40,455 nt of DNA from assembly GCA_022797375.1 (NCBI GenBank), contig JAAWKM010000016.1:1-40455 (forward strand), given 5' to 3'. This document shows positions 1 to 8,607 of the stretch, one piece after another (the first letter of the stretch is position 1; each line of letters begins with the position of its first letter). This DNA is from Lachnospiraceae bacterium. GTDB lineage: Bacteria; Bacillota; Clostridia; Lachnospirales; Lachnospiraceae. The notes beneath the pieces are model-generated. The model was not told where the DNA came from, did not search any database, and was given only the letters and a program-made list of their open reading frames with translations. The position numbers and the translations under genes were made by a program.

Positions 1-169
1 TGCACTACGTTGGCATACGCAGTGGCGCATAAAATCCCAAAGTACGGGATTCCAACGCCTCCAAAGTGCACCTGTCATGGAATAATACCAGCCTGGACAT
101 GTGAAACCTGCTGTCTTCTGGCAGACCCATAATTATAACTGGAATTTTTATTGTGTAAAAACGGACGTG
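1..169 (+). repeat. Long palindromic repeat, copy A (left-truncated)
   Basis: First of five copies of one family. The window opens inside it, near the start of the inner palindrome (GTTGGCATACGC), and it runs to the ACGGACGTG end motif. The tip hairpin pairs AATCCC with GGGATT. The right arm lacks the GGCAT that copies B and E have, so this copy is slightly eroded. The core is inverted relative to copies B and E. Confidence 0.85.
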
Positions 170-188
170 TATATTACAAGAAATATAA

Positions 189-217
189 TTGAAATAACAA
201 AAATATTTTGCTATAAT
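189..217 (+). promoter_or_regulatory. Promoter of the small membrane-protein gene
   Basis: TTGAAA, a 17-nt spacer and a perfect TATAAT. The predicted transcript start near 224 leaves a leader of about 33 nt before a GGAGG ribosome site and the ATG at 257. The promoter lies just outside repeat A. Confidence 0.7.
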
Positions 218-256
218 TACAGAAACATTACAAACAGTGGAGGAAATCTATATATA

Positions 257-880
257 ATGGAAGAAACGAAAAAGCTTAACAGATTTTACATATTCCCAGT
301 ATTATATGTTTTATCTGCATATATGGCACTTTCAAATATCTTTACTATGCAAAAAGGTCTGCTATTTACTTTAATGTTTTTGTCCCCTTTTGTTTTAGGA
401 ATACTAAATATTGTTGTGTGTGCACGTTGTTGTAAGCCGCAATATAATGGTATTATGATAACTTCGGCTGCTATAGTTAAATACTGCCTGGTTCCATTTT
501 TTGTTATTGGTGGTTTTCTTGCAACCTGCACTTTTATTTCAGGTTTCGTGATACCTGTACCTCCTATGTTTATAGTAGGTCCGTCAATATCATTTATGTT
601 ATGTATAGCTGGATGGCTTGTTATTGCATTTGGCTCACCTTACACTATTTCATATGTTGTATTGTCACAAAGGGAAAGCAGAATTTCTAAAGGAATGGCG
701 GTCTTTCATATTATACTTCAGTTCTTTTTTACATTTGATGTAATAGATGTGATTTGCCTGTCTTTCATGGCAAAAAGAAATATAAAAATGACTATTGCAA
801 TTATAGTATTAATTGCTGTTTCATTCATAATATTAATTGCTTTGGTTTTATTCATAATACTACAAATAATAACAGGCTGA
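257..880 (+). CDS. Small multi-pass membrane protein of unknown function
   Basis: This 207-residue protein is almost entirely hydrophobic, with about six predicted membrane segments. Examples lie at roughly residues 10-30, 35-55, 65-95, 100-125, 150-170 and 180-205. I see no catalytic motif and do not recognise the family with confidence; it resembles small uncharacterised membrane proteins of Lachnospiraceae. I start it at 257 because a GGAGG site precedes that ATG and a good promoter lies at 189-217. The longer reading from 101 would only translate repeat A. The gene sits exactly between inverted copies A and B of the palindromic repeat, and its last codons and TGA stop fall within the homologous edge of copy B. 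It may therefore have been carried or bounded by the repeats. Confidence 0.75.
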   Translation: MEETKKLNRFYIFPVLYVLSAYMALSNIFTMQKGLLFTLMFLSPFVLGILNIVVCARCCKPQYNGIMITSAAIVKYCLVPFFVIGGFLATCTFISGFVIPVPPMFIVGPSISFMLCIAGWLVIAFGSPYTISYVVLSQRESRISKGMAVFHIILQFFFTFDVIDVICLSFMAKRNIKMTIAIIVLIAVSFIILIALVLFIILQIITG

Positions 881-1073
881 ACATTATTCCATGACAGGGA
901 CACTTTGGCATCGCTGGCGTTTAAATCCCGTACTTTGGGATTTTATGCGCTATTGCGTATGCCAACGTAGTGAGAACGTGCCCTGGAATGGAATAATGCA
1001 GCCTGGACATGAAAACCCTGCGTCCGTTTTTAAACAAAATCAAAATAACTGTAAATTTTATGAAACGGACGTG
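873..1073 (-). repeat. Long palindromic repeat, copy B
   Basis: The reverse complement of this stretch matches copy A closely across the core (tip stem AATCCC/GGGATT, flanked by TTGGCAT/ATGCCAA arms). It ends in ACGGACGTG at 1065-1073, and CGTCCGTTT at 1021 can pair with AAACGGACG at 1063 as a secondary hairpin. It lies between the membrane-protein gene and the end of hflX, so it may also act as a terminator for both. Confidence 0.85.
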
Positions 1074-1082
1074 ATACTTTGC

Positions 1083-2336
1083 TTAGTTTTCAAACATATA
1101 CATATATTCTTTAGGGACTTGTGCTTTTATATATATACCTTCACTCTGGTAGTCTTCTTCCATTATCTGCCCTATTTTGTGTATTTCATTAACTTTGGCG
1201 GCTTCATTATAAGAAAATATTTTATCCACAACACGTTTGCCTTCTTCAGCAGCTTCCTGGAGAACTTCCAGAAGTTCCTCAATCCCTGTTCCATTTCTGG
1301 CAGATATCATTACAGTTTTATCTGCCCTTAAATCTTTCAATACAGTCCCGCTGTTTTCTAAATCAATTTTATTAAATGCTGTAATTATTTTTTTATCACC
1401 TATGCCAAGTTTGTCAAGTGTCTCATAAACAGTAAACATCTTGGCATCCATATCAGGACTTGAACAGTCTGCAACATGAAGGATTATATCTGCGTATTTT
1501 GCTTCTTCAAGTGTCCCACGGAATGCCTGTACAAGATGGTGTGGCAGTTTTCTTATAAAACCTACTGTATCTGTAAAAAGCATTTCCCCGCCATTTTCAA
1601 ATTCATACTTACGTGTAACAGGGTCAAGTGTCGCAAAAAGCTTGTTTTCCGACAACACGCCTGCACCTGTGAGTTTATTTAAAAGAGTAGACTTTCCTGC
1701 ATTAGTATATCCTGTGATAGCAACTACTGGCACAGGGTTTTCCTGCCTTTTCTTACGTGTAAGTTCTCTTGTATGTTTTACCTGTATAAGTTCTTTGTGC
1801 ACCTGGGTTATTCTCTGTTTTATAATACGCCTGTCCATTTCCAGCTTCTGCTCACCTGGTCCTCTTGTTCCTATACCACCACCAAGACGCGAGAGATTGC
1901 TTCTCTCCCCAGTAAGGTGTGAAAGCCTGTATCTTAACTGTGCAAGTTCTACTTGTAATTTCCCTTCACTTGTAGATGCCCTTTTTGCAAATATATCAAG
2001 TATAAGGACTGTCCTGTCAATAACTTTTACATTTAATGCTTCCTCTAAATTGTGGTTCTGTGCCGGGGACAGTTCATCATCACATACAACCGTATCTGCA
2101 TCTGTACTAAAAACAAGGTTACGGACTTCCTCAATTTTTCCTTTGCCAATATATGTCCCAGGATGAACCTTCTCCCTGTTTTGCACTATTTTAGCAACTG
2201 TTACTGCACCAGCAGTCTGTCCAAGTTCTTCAAGTTCTTCAAGCGACTGCACCGTGTCATCCCCATCTGATGTTGCAACAGCAACAAGTATAAGCCTCTC
2301 TTTTTTTTCTGCAGTTTCAAATGTATTCTTCTCCAA
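1083..2336 (-). CDS. hflX: Ribosome-associated GTPase HflX
   Basis: HflX binds the 50S subunit and splits or rescues stalled ribosomes under stress. The order is the HflX N-terminal domain ([16 protein letters not shown]) followed by a G domain with the P-loop GYTNAGKS near residue 205, DTVGFI (G3) and NKIDL (G4). Length (417 aa) is normal for the family. I place the start at TTG 2336: a perfect AAAAGGAGG at 2343-2351 sits 6 nt upstream, while the ATG at 2375 has no ribosome site. That site overlaps the TAA stop of the upstream TPR gene, so the two are probably translationally coupled. The C-terminal end at 1083 abuts palindromic repeat B. Confidence 0.93.
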   Translation of the reverse strand: MEKNTFETAEKKERLILVAVATSDGDDTVQSLEELEELGQTAGAVTVAKIVQNREKVHPGTYIGKGKIEEVRNLVFSTDADTVVCDDELSPAQNHNLEEALNVKVIDRTVLILDIFAKRASTSEGKLQVELAQLRYRLSHLTGERSNLSRLGGGIGTRGPGEQKLEMDRRIIKQRITQVHKELIQVKHTRELTRKKRQENPVPVVAITGYTNAGKSTLLNKLTGAGVLSENKLFATLDPVTRKYEFENGGEMLFTDTVGFIRKLPHHLVQAFRGTLEEAKYADIILHVADCSSPDMDAKMFTVYETLDKLGIGDKKIITAFNKIDLENSGTVLKDLRADKTVMISARNGTGIEELLEVLQEAAEEGKRVVDKIFSYNEAAKVNEIHKIGQIMEEDYQSEGIYIKAQVPKEYMYMFEN

Positions 2337-2349
2337 TTCCTGCCTCCTT

Positions 2350-3573
2350 TTACTGCTGTTCTCCTCTTGTATCATTTTTTGCCAACTGCATAGTTTTAAT
2401 ACGGGTTTTTATAAATTCAAGTTCTTTTTCCATTTTATGGTCACCTGGATATTTTTCAAGATATGAATTTGCTGCTTTTTTAGCTTTTTTATACTTTCCT
2501 GTGCGCTCATAAAGCACAACCCTGTTCCTGCCAAGAACCATACCTGCATCCGTAACTCCGAAAGCCATCCCCTTGTCAATATAAGCAGAAGCACTTTCAA
2601 AATCTTCCAGTTCAATATAACATCCTGCAAGCTGGTTATATGCTTCCGGGGCTTTTTCTGTACTGCCTGTGCCTGTATATTCTTTAAACTTGCTTATTGC
2701 TGTATTATAATCTTTTTCTGCCATATAAACCATGCCAGTATAGTAAAGTGCTTCATTGCAGCCACCTTTTACAGATTTATCAAAACTAGATTTTGCATTC
2801 TTATAATCACCTTTATAATAATACACCCTGCCAAGCTGCAGGATTTCTTCAGCAGTTTCTGCTTCCATCCCTTCAAGCTTCTTTAATATATCTTCTGCAT
2901 TACTATTATCTCCAAGGTGTGTATAAATTTCATACATTGCAAAATAGGCATCATAACATTTTTCAGAAACTTTAATAGCACTTGAATAATCTTTTAATGC
3001 TTTGTCTTCTTCCCCCTGCATCTGGTAAAGCCTGCCTCTTGCCAGATAGATGCCATCCTGGCTGCCATCTTCCTTAATTATATTATTATAGATTTCTTCT
3101 GCACCAGCAATATCTCCCATAAGCAGTTTTACCGAAGCTTTAATGCTCTGGATTTTTATATCAACATCATTATTCTTTCCATAACTAAGTGCCTTATCAC
3201 ATGCTTCTAATGCCTTCTGGCTTTCTCCCATCCCATAATACGCAACAGCCTGCCCAAGATAAAGCCTTTTATTATTCTGTCTTGATATCTGGTTATCTGT
3301 ATCCTGGTACGCCTTACCAAACTCACTGGCAGCCTCCTTATAACGCCCGGTCCTGTTAAGGGCTGTTCCATATGCTATGTAATATTCTGCCTTTTCACTA
3401 TTTTTCTTAACTGCCTCTGAAAAATGCTTCAGGCAATCCTCATATTTTCCGCTTTCCATAAGTTCCACAGCCTTGTTGTACTCTTCTTCTGCTTCGCCAC
3501 ATCCTGTAGTGGAAAAAACAATATAGCAAAATATTAATGCTGCTATAAAGAATTTACCAGTATTCTGGCCCAT
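2350..3573 (-). CDS. TPR-repeat lipoprotein
   Basis: This 407-residue protein begins with a lipoprotein signal: a hydrophobic stretch ([13 protein letters not shown]) followed by the lipobox-like STTGC. The rest is a run of tetratricopeptide repeats (for example [20 protein letters not shown]), roughly ten units. It should be an extracytoplasmic scaffold anchored by lipid. I use the ATG at 3573, which follows AAAGGAG by 11 nt and gives a compact signal peptide; an ATG at 3594 is also open but has no ribosome site. It lies upstream of hflX with overlapping stop and ribosome site. A double-hairpin repeat separates it from the BlaI-type gene. Its partner is unknown. Confidence 0.82.
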   Translation of the reverse strand: MGQNTGKFFIAALIFCYIVFSTTGCGEAEEEYNKAVELMESGKYEDCLKHFSEAVKKNSEKAEYYIAYGTALNRTGRYKEAASEFGKAYQDTDNQISRQNNKRLYLGQAVAYYGMGESQKALEACDKALSYGKNNDVDIKIQSIKASVKLLMGDIAGAEEIYNNIIKEDGSQDGIYLARGRLYQMQGEEDKALKDYSSAIKVSEKCYDAYFAMYEIYTHLGDNSNAEDILKKLEGMEAETAEEILQLGRVYYYKGDYKNAKSSFDKSVKGGCNEALYYTGMVYMAEKDYNTAISKFKEYTGTGSTEKAPEAYNQLAGCYIELEDFESASAYIDKGMAFGVTDAGMVLGRNRVVLYERTGKYKKAKKAANSYLEKYPGDHKMEKELEFIKTRIKTMQLAKNDTRGEQQ

Positions 3574-3610
3574 AAAACCCGAAGCTCCTTTCATATACTG
3601 TTTTTATAAA

Positions 3611-3685
3611 AATCCCCATGCCGTGCTTTGCATGGCACAAATAGTAATGAAAAATGCTGTCTTAGAATCATTTTTCACACTAGTT
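3611..3685 (-). repeat. Double-hairpin intergenic repeat, copy 1
   Basis: Nearly identical to 29231-29305. On the minus strand it reads the last codons and stop of the upstream gene (CTAGTGTGA), a hairpin TGAAAAATG/CATTTTTCA with a 12-nt loop, and then a GC-rich hairpin of the type TGCCRTGC/GCACGGCA with an AAA loop. It occupies the junction between the BlaI-type gene and the TPR lipoprotein gene. Confidence 0.8.
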
Positions 3686-4052
3686 TCTTTATTACTTCTG
3701 CTATTTCTTTTCTCTGTTCTGCTGAAAATGTCTCCTTATCCATTAATTCCTGGGCAAACTCTTCAATATCACCATCATTCCAGAATTCTAAATCATCACG
3801 CAGCATCTTGCATCTGTAATCATGCCTGCCAACCAGTATATGGTAATAAAAATACCTGCCATCCCTGTACTGTTCAATATATCCCTTTTTCACAAGCTTA
3901 CCCAGAAATGTTGAAACTGTCTGTGGTTTCCAGGTTTTCTTGTATTTTCCATTTGCAACTTCCATTATATGTGCCAGCCTTGCTCCATCCCCTAAATCCC
4001 ACACACATTTCATTGTTACCTTTTCACTCTCAGTAAGACCATTAACTTTCAT
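3675..4052 (-). CDS. BlaI/MecI-family transcriptional repressor
   Basis: This 125-residue protein has the penicillinase-repressor winged helix. It begins LTESEKVTMKCVWDLGDG, followed by the recognition region TWKPQTVSTFLGKLVKKGY and the wing RDGRYFYYHILV. Such repressors usually pair with a BlaR1/MecR1 sensor protease; none is present here, so its signal is unknown. I start at ATG 4052, preceded by AAAGGAAAAGGTG; the reading to 4142 has no ribosome site. The stop lies inside the double-hairpin repeat that leads into the TPR lipoprotein gene, so the two may be co-transcribed. I saw no clear BlaI dyad upstream. Confidence 0.85.
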   Translation of the reverse strand: MKVNGLTESEKVTMKCVWDLGDGARLAHIMEVANGKYKKTWKPQTVSTFLGKLVKKGYIEQYRDGRYFYYHILVGRHDYRCKMLRDDLEFWNDGDIEEFAQELMDKETFSAEQRKEIAEVIKKLV

Positions 4053-4235
4053 TAAAACACCTTTTCCTTTCTGTCTGTAAAATTTTGTTATAGGGCATGC
4101 TTTTATCATTCCTTCTACAAGGAATACACAGACTGCCAGCACAGACTTCCAGACATGCTCTTGCTATCTTATATACACATGATAACAAATACAATCTGGC
4201 TTTTCAATGAATTTAATAAGAAATTAATAAAATAA

Positions 4236-4274
4236 TTGGAAAAGAAAAGATATTGCCATATAAACGGCAATATC
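4236..4274 (-). terminator. Terminator of the LytTR regulator gene
   Basis: Perfect 9-bp stem (GATATTGCC at 4249-4257 with GGCAATATC at 4266-4274, 8-nt loop), followed on the minus strand by the T-rich TTTTCTTTTCC. It lies about 40 nt past the stop at 4317. Confidence 0.8.
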
Positions 4275-4316
4275 AATAACCCGTTACTTTATATTCTAAG
4301 CTGTTTTATATTAACT

Positions 4317-5042
4317 CTAATGGTTTTTCAAAGATTCTTTCAAATAGTCTTCATATTTTTTCAAAATAAGCTTTCTTCCACTTTTCCTTATTGGTATCAT
4401 CTGGTCATCAATCATAATAAAATCAGAATCTACAATTCCTGCAACATACTGCATATTTACAAGGTAACTCTGGTGGCATCTCAAAAACCTGCTGTCTGAA
4501 AGTTCTTCTTCAAATGCATCTAGTTTACTATATACTTTTACAGCCCCTTGTGTTGTAGTATAAATATAAACCACTTTATTGTCAGATTCCATATGTATTA
4601 TATCCTTATAAGGAATAATAAGCGGCCTGCGTTTTGATTTTACCTGGATAAAATTATGGTTTTTCTGTGGGTGTTTCTGCACATAATAGTCAATTACAGC
4701 CCCAATTCTCAATGTTTCATATGGTTTAAGAAGATATCCCATCGCATGCACATCATATGCTGCAATCGCAAAATCTTTACTTGATGTACAATACACTATT
4801 TCTACCTTGTCATCCATTTCCCGTATAAGCCTGCCTGTTTCAATACCATCAATATCATCCATAAGTATATCTAGGAATATTATATCATACGGATGGTTCT
4901 TATATTTTGAAACAAGCTCTTTTCCACTGGTAAATGAATTAATATCATATTCCAAGCCTCTGTCTGCCAGTAAAAAACTTATAATTTCTTTAAGTATATC
5001 CCTGTCTAGTTCACTGTCTTCACATATAGCTGCCTTAATCAT
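4317..5042 (-). CDS. LytTR-family response regulator (AgrA-like)
   Basis: This 241-residue protein has an N-terminal receiver domain with the acidic pocket (CEDSE) and phospho-acceptor Asp58 in FLDILMDD. A C-terminal LytTR DNA-binding domain follows (from about residue 135, FIQVKSKRRPLIIPYKDI, with the typical RFLRCHQSYLVN core). Such regulators act in peptide-signalling or cell-envelope circuits with a HPK10-type kinase, but no kinase gene is adjacent. It has its own promoter and its own downstream terminator, so it is a single-gene unit. An AAAGGA site precedes the ATG. Confidence 0.92.
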   Translation of the reverse strand: MIKAAICEDSELDRDILKEIISFLLADRGLEYDINSFTSGKELVSKYKNHPYDIIFLDILMDDIDGIETGRLIREMDDKVEIVYCTSSKDFAIAAYDVHAMGYLLKPYETLRIGAVIDYYVQKHPQKNHNFIQVKSKRRPLIIPYKDIIHMESDNKVVYIYTTTQGAVKVYSKLDAFEEELSDSRFLRCHQSYLVNMQYVAGIVDSDFIMIDDQMIPIRKSGRKLILKKYEDYLKESLKNH

Positions 5043-5089
5043 CAGTTTATTCCTTTCCCGCTATTAAACGCTAATTATAAATATGCTTT

Positions 5090-5118
5090 AGAATACAAAA
5101 TACTGGAATTTTTGTCAA
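5090..5118 (-). promoter_or_regulatory. Promoter of the LytTR regulator gene
   Basis: On the minus strand: a perfect TTGACA (5118-5113), a 17-nt spacer and TATTCT (5095-5090). The leader is about 40 nt. It lies just past the stop of the diguanylate cyclase gene. Confidence 0.8.
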
Positions 5119-5126
5119 GAGTAAAA

Positions 5127-6245
5127 TTACTGTATATTTTCTTTTATTACACAGTTTTTTCCATGCTCTTTACCATAGTACAGCCTGTTATCTGCCCATT
5201 TTATTATATCTTTTATATCTGTCCCTTCATTTGAACCAGCCACACCGAATGTCATTGTAACCCTGACTTCGTCACCTCCAGGGCTTACAATAAGTATTTT
5301 CCTTATACCTTCTGCTATTCTCTCTGCTATATTTGTAGCTGTATCTTTATTACATTGTGGAAGCATTACAAGTATTTCCTCACCACCCCAGCGGCATACA
5401 ACATCCCCTGACCTTACAGATGCCTTAAAAACCTCTGCCACTGATTTAAGCACACTATCCCCACAAGCATGGCCATATGTATCATTCACATGTTTAAAAT
5501 CATCAATATCACCAAGAATTACTGAATAAACCTCTTTTTTCTTTATTATATCCTTATATCTTTCATTTATGCTTCTTCTATTGGAAAGGCCAGTAAGTGA
5601 ATCCTGCGTTGAAAGCACTTCCAGCCTCTGGTTTTTTCTTATCATAAGTTCTTCTAATGTCCTTATCTGTATAAGGAATGTACTCATAAATGCAACAATT
5701 GTAATAACCACAAGCAGGTAGTTTATAATATAGACAATATCCCTGAAGAAACTGTTACCAATATTGTACATAGGTTCAACTACCCATGCTGCACATTTTG
5801 AAATTACAAAAACAAGCATAGTGGTAAATACATAAACAACAGGATTGATAAAATGTTTTGACTCCCTGAAAGAATACGCAGCATAATAAGCTATAGGCAC
5901 CATACATACCATATACAGCAGGAAACCACATGAACTTCCTACTGCAAATGTCGCAAGCATTGCATGTATTATTACCTCTGCATAACAAAGGTTAAAGACA
6001 ACATATGGGCTTTTTCCATAGTGAAGCCACATTAAACATCCCAGATACAAAGATACGCTTAAAGTGTTTACCACTGCCATCATATATACACCAAAGTATA
6101 AAAATATTATAAATAACAATATATGGATACATGCCATTACTACTGTAAGGTATAAAACAACCTGTTTCATTGTAAGTGCAATCTTGGCTTCCCCTGAAAT
6201 ATACTTCCATAAGTTTTTCATAAACATTCCCCGCATCCATAACAT
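5127..6245 (-). CDS. Membrane-bound GGDEF diguanylate cyclase
   Basis: The N-terminal half carries about six membrane segments (roughly residues 20-195), and a short coiled linker leads into a GGDEF domain. The active site reads WGGEEI, an accepted variant of GGDEF. The inhibitory I-site RSGD lies five residues before it, so c-di-GMP feedback is expected. The domain start NRRSINERY and the DIDDFKHVNDTYGH motif are intact, so it should be active. No EAL domain and no PilZ protein are seen nearby. I start at ATG 6245, 6 nt after GGAG; ATG 6221 is a possible alternative, and the reading to 6257 would need TTG. It follows the zinc-ribbon gene with only a few dozen bases between. Confidence 0.9.
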   Translation of the reverse strand: MLWMRGMFMKNLWKYISGEAKIALTMKQVVLYLTVVMACIHILLFIIFLYFGVYMMAVVNTLSVSLYLGCLMWLHYGKSPYVVFNLCYAEVIIHAMLATFAVGSSCGFLLYMVCMVPIAYYAAYSFRESKHFINPVVYVFTTMLVFVISKCAAWVVEPMYNIGNSFFRDIVYIINYLLVVITIVAFMSTFLIQIRTLEELMIRKNQRLEVLSTQDSLTGLSNRRSINERYKDIIKKKEVYSVILGDIDDFKHVNDTYGHACGDSVLKSVAEVFKASVRSGDVVCRWGGEEILVMLPQCNKDTATNIAERIAEGIRKILIVSPGGDEVRVTMTFGVAGSNEGTDIKDIIKWADNRLYYGKEHGKNCVIKENIQ

Positions 6246-6281
6246 AAATATCTCCAAAACACAGTTGGTGCTTGTTAATAT

Positions 6282-6707
6282 TTAGTCTTTTAAAGGAACA
6301 CCATTTGCATCTGTATTAATACTTCCTGTAAGAATCATAATACCTTCAACAAGCCCCCAGATTGACATGGCTGTAGATGCTATTCCACATGTAAATATGC
6401 CAGCTATAATAAATACAAGAATTTGTACAAGCCCTCTGTCTTTATTACCAAGGTAAAAATTATGTATTCCAAGACCTCCCAGGAAAATCCCAAAAAGCCC
6501 TGCTGCTATTTTTGATTTCTGTTGCATGCCACCAGTACCAGCATGTACATTTAAAAATGAACCACATGTTGTACACGCTGCTGCCCCTGGCATAACAGGA
6601 CTTCCACAATTAGCACAGTATTTATCACCAACATTTGCAGCAACACCACATTTAACACATACAGAAGCTAAATTATCCATCTCACTGCCACAATTCTTAC
6701 AAAACAT
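6282..6707 (-). CDS. Zinc-ribbon and TM2-domain membrane protein
   Basis: The protein is 141 residues long. Four CxxC pairs (CKNC, CVKC, CANC, CTTC) in the first 55 residues form two zinc ribbons. A TM2 domain follows, with the signature GGLGIHNFYLG and two membrane helices. The family's function is unknown. The start at 6707 follows a strong GGGAGGGA site; the longer open frame to 6824 runs through the tRNA gene and is not real. It is followed closely by the diguanylate cyclase gene and may be read from the tRNA promoter. Confidence 0.85.
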   Translation of the reverse strand: MFCKNCGSEMDNLASVCVKCGVAANVGDKYCANCGSPVMPGAAACTTCGSFLNVHAGTGGMQQKSKIAAGLFGIFLGGLGIHNFYLGNKDRGLVQILVFIIAGIFTCGIASTAMSIWGLVEGIMILTGSINTDANGVPLKD

Positions 6708-6775
6708 AAAAGTCCCTCCCTTATAAATAATTTTTATAGCCGGTCTGCCATTTGGAAAATTTTGCAAAAAAATAA

Positions 6776-6846
6776 AGCAGATAACGGGAATCGGACCCGC
6801 CTCTCCAGCTTGGGAAGCTGGCATTCTACCAATGAACTATATCTGC
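6776..6846 (-). tRNA. tRNA-Gly (anticodon CCC)
   Basis: The minus strand folds as a complete cloverleaf. The acceptor stem is GCAGATA/TATCTGC. The D arm contains TTGGTA. The anticodon stem CCAGC/GCTGG holds the loop TTCCCAA, and the T arm is GCGGG/CCCGT. Anticodon CCC reads GGG. No CCA is encoded. Confidence 0.93.
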
Positions 6847-6855
6847 ACTAAAACC

Positions 6856-6883
6856 ATTATAACATATATATATAATTTTTCAA
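6856..6883 (-). promoter_or_regulatory. Promoter of tRNA-Gly
   Basis: On the minus strand: TTGAAA (6883-6878), a 16-nt spacer and a perfect TATAAT (6861-6856). It lies 10 nt before the first base of the tRNA. Confidence 0.75.
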
Positions 6884-6923
6884 GTACTTTATCAAATAAA
6901 TTTTATAAAGCCAATAATACAAT

Positions 6924-6993
6924 GTTACTATGAACAGCATAGCCGTGAATAGCAACAACACAATCTGCTATGCCAGAAATGCCCGGCATAGCA
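6924..6993. repeat. Degenerate palindromes after the coiled-coil gene
   Basis: Two adjacent inverted repeats. The first (6924-6956) has outer arms GTTACTAT and ATAGCAAC around GCCGTGA, and is related to the 28-bp palindrome at 34573-34600. The second is a perfect 9-bp stem, TGCTATGCC/GGCATAGCA (6966-6974 with 6985-6993). No T-run follows on either strand, so they look more like dispersed repeats than a terminator. Confidence 0.55.
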
Positions 6994-6999
6994 TGGATA

Positions 7000-7620
7000 C
7001 TATGAAATCCTTTCAAGTTTTTGGCTATGTTCTCCCAAAACCTTTTTAATAATATTATTATCTGCCTGTAAAGCCTCAATTTTATATGATGCTTTCTCAA
7101 ACTGCCTTGCTGCTGGCACATAATTTTCTGCAAGCAAAGAAATATTTTTATCTGTCACATTTTCAATATGTACTTCCAAACCAATAACACGGTTATCCAG
7201 GTTACCAACATTAACCTCAAGGTTATCCACTTTGGTTTCAAGGTTATTTACCTTAACCTCAAGGTTATCCACTTTGGTTTCAAGGTTACTGACCTTAACC
7301 TCAAGATTGTCCACTTTGGTTTCAAGGTTACTGACCTTAACCTCAAGATTGTCCACTTTGGTTTCAAGGTTATTTACCTTAACCTCAAGGTTATCCACTT
7401 TGGTTTCAAGGTTATTTACCTTAACCTCAAGGTTGTCCATTTTGGTTTCAAGGTTACTGACCTTAACCTCAAGGTTATCCACTTTGGTTTCAAGGTTATT
7501 TACCTTAACCTCAAGGTTGTCCATTTTGGTTTCAAGTTTTGTTAAACGCTGGTCTATAGGCTTAAGTTTTACATCAAGCAGATTGCTTATTGCAAGTAAA
7601 TCTTCATTTGTCAATGTCAT
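7000..7620 (-). CDS. Heptad-repeat coiled-coil protein with tandem-repeat core
   Basis: This 206-residue protein has a short N-terminal helix region (MTLTNEDLLAISNLLDVKLK). Sixteen near-identical heptads follow, alternating LETKVDN and LEVKV(S/N)N, encoded by eight 42-bp tandem repeats. A C-terminal helical part ends in VLGEHSQKLERIS. Leu and Val in heptad positions a and d imply a long parallel coiled coil. No signal peptide or membrane segment is seen. I start at 7620 behind a GGGAGGG site. Comparable short proteins are common in Lachnospiraceae, but I know of no established function. Repeat number is likely to vary between strains. Confidence 0.75.
   Translation of the reverse strand: MTLTNEDLLAISNLLDVKLKPIDQRLTKLETKMDNLEVKVNNLETKVDNLEVKVSNLETKMDNLEVKVNNLETKVDNLEVKVNNLETKVDNLEVKVSNLETKVDNLEVKVSNLETKVDNLEVKVNNLETKVDNLEVNVGNLDNRVIGLEVHIENVTDKNISLLAENYVPAARQFEKASYKIEALQADNNIIKKVLGEHSQKLERIS
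7201..7536 (-). repeat. 42-bp tandem repeat (about eight units)
   Basis: The repeat lies wholly inside the coiled-coil gene. Each unit encodes two heptads (14 residues), so unit gain or loss keeps the frame and lengthens or shortens the coil by about 2 nm. Units differ at a few bases, so they have begun to diverge. Confidence 0.9.
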
Positions 7621-7747
7621 ATTACTGCCCTCCCTTCGTGCAAAACTGTATACTATGCATCTAAAAGCCATGTAATTAAGATGGCACTAGATAAAATCTG
7701 GAAAATATCTTTTAAGAAACACGCAATTTTGTATATTATGCCATGTT

Positions 7748-8593
7748 TCATGCCTTGACAATATCATGTCCGATATTTTTTATGCACTCTGTTACAAGCT
7801 GTTTAAACAATGGCGCAACCCTGTCTGCTGTTTCCTGTACTTCTTTGTGCGTAAGAGGGTTAGCAGTAATCCCGCTTGCCATATTGGAAATACATGAGAT
7901 ACCGCATATCTTCATACCCATATGGTTTGCTGCAACTGCTTCACATGCAGTACTCATTCCTACCGCGTCAGCACCAAGTGTACGACACATGCGTATTTCT
8001 GCAGGTGTTTCATAGGCTGGTCCTGTAAGCTGTATATATACACCTTCCTGCAGCGGGATGTCAAGAAGCGCTGCTGTACGCTTTATAATCCTTTGCAGCT
8101 CCTTATTATATATGCTTCCCATATCAGGGAAGCGGACCCCAAGCTCATCAATATTTTGTCCAATTAATGGTGATGGTACAAAATTAGCAATATGGTCTTT
8201 TATTAACATAAAATCCCCTGCCTGGAAGCTTGTATTAATACCACCTGCTGCATTTGTAAGGAACAGGACTTTTGCACCCATAAGTTTCATAAGGCGTACT
8301 GGCAGTACAACATCTGTTATATTGTACCCTTCATAATAATGTACCCTTCCTTTCATACATACAACTGGAACATCACCAACATATCCAAATATATACTTTC
8401 CCTGGTGTCCTGGCACTGTCGAAACTGGAAAACCATCTATATCATGGTAATCAAGTTCCGAAACAACTTTTATGCCATCCGCATAGTCACCAAGCCCGGA
8501 ACCTAATACAATGGCAACTTCAGGCTTAAAATCTGTTTTTTCTTTAAAACACCCATAACATTTTAACAGTTTATCATAAATTTCATTCCCCAT
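7748..8593 (-). CDS. punA: Purine nucleoside phosphorylase (trimeric type)
   Basis: It splits inosine, guanosine and deoxy forms with phosphate into base and (deoxy)ribose 1-phosphate in the purine salvage pathway. Family motifs are intact: GSGLG near residue 33, the phosphate/base site GRVHYYEGY, TNAAGG, QLTGPAYETPAE and VGMSTACE. Length (281 aa) is normal. I start at ATG 8593, which follows GAGGA by 5 nt; an ATG 12 nt upstream (8605) is in frame and also possible. The AbiEi-like gene ends 14 nt before it, so the two are co-transcribed. The pairing looks incidental rather than functional. Confidence 0.93.
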   Translation of the reverse strand: MGNEIYDKLLKCYGCFKEKTDFKPEVAIVLGSGLGDYADGIKVVSELDYHDIDGFPVSTVPGHQGKYIFGYVGDVPVVCMKGRVHYYEGYNITDVVLPVRLMKLMGAKVLFLTNAAGGINTSFQAGDFMLIKDHIANFVPSPLIGQNIDELGVRFPDMGSIYNKELQRIIKRTAALLDIPLQEGVYIQLTGPAYETPAEIRMCRTLGADAVGMSTACEAVAANHMGMKICGISCISNMASGITANPLTHKEVQETADRVAPLFKQLVTECIKNIGHDIVKA

Positions 8594-8607
8594 AATAATC
8601 CTCATTT

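Noticed and set aside
101-256. N-terminal extension of the small membrane protein from ATG 101
   Set aside because: It translates repeat A, lies upstream of the promoter at 189-217, and the ATG at 257 has a GGAGG site.
3675-4052. Beta-lactam resistance locus
   Set aside because: The BlaI-type repressor has no BlaR1 sensor or beta-lactamase beside it.
4317-6245. LytTR regulator and GGDEF protein as a two-component pair
   Set aside because: The GGDEF protein has no histidine-kinase domain, and the LytTR gene has its own promoter and terminator.
6708-6824. N-terminal extension of the zinc-ribbon protein
   Set aside because: It reads through the tRNA-Gly gene; a GGGAGGGA site precedes ATG 6707.
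7201-7536. CRISPR-like array
   Set aside because: The repeats are contiguous with no unique spacers, and they encode heptads; no cas genes occur in the window.
7168-7675. Two long plus-strand open frames over the coiled-coil gene
   Set aside because: They are antisense readings of the 42-bp tandem repeat (monotonous FKVIYLNLKV and LSTLVSRL units), with no ribosome site.
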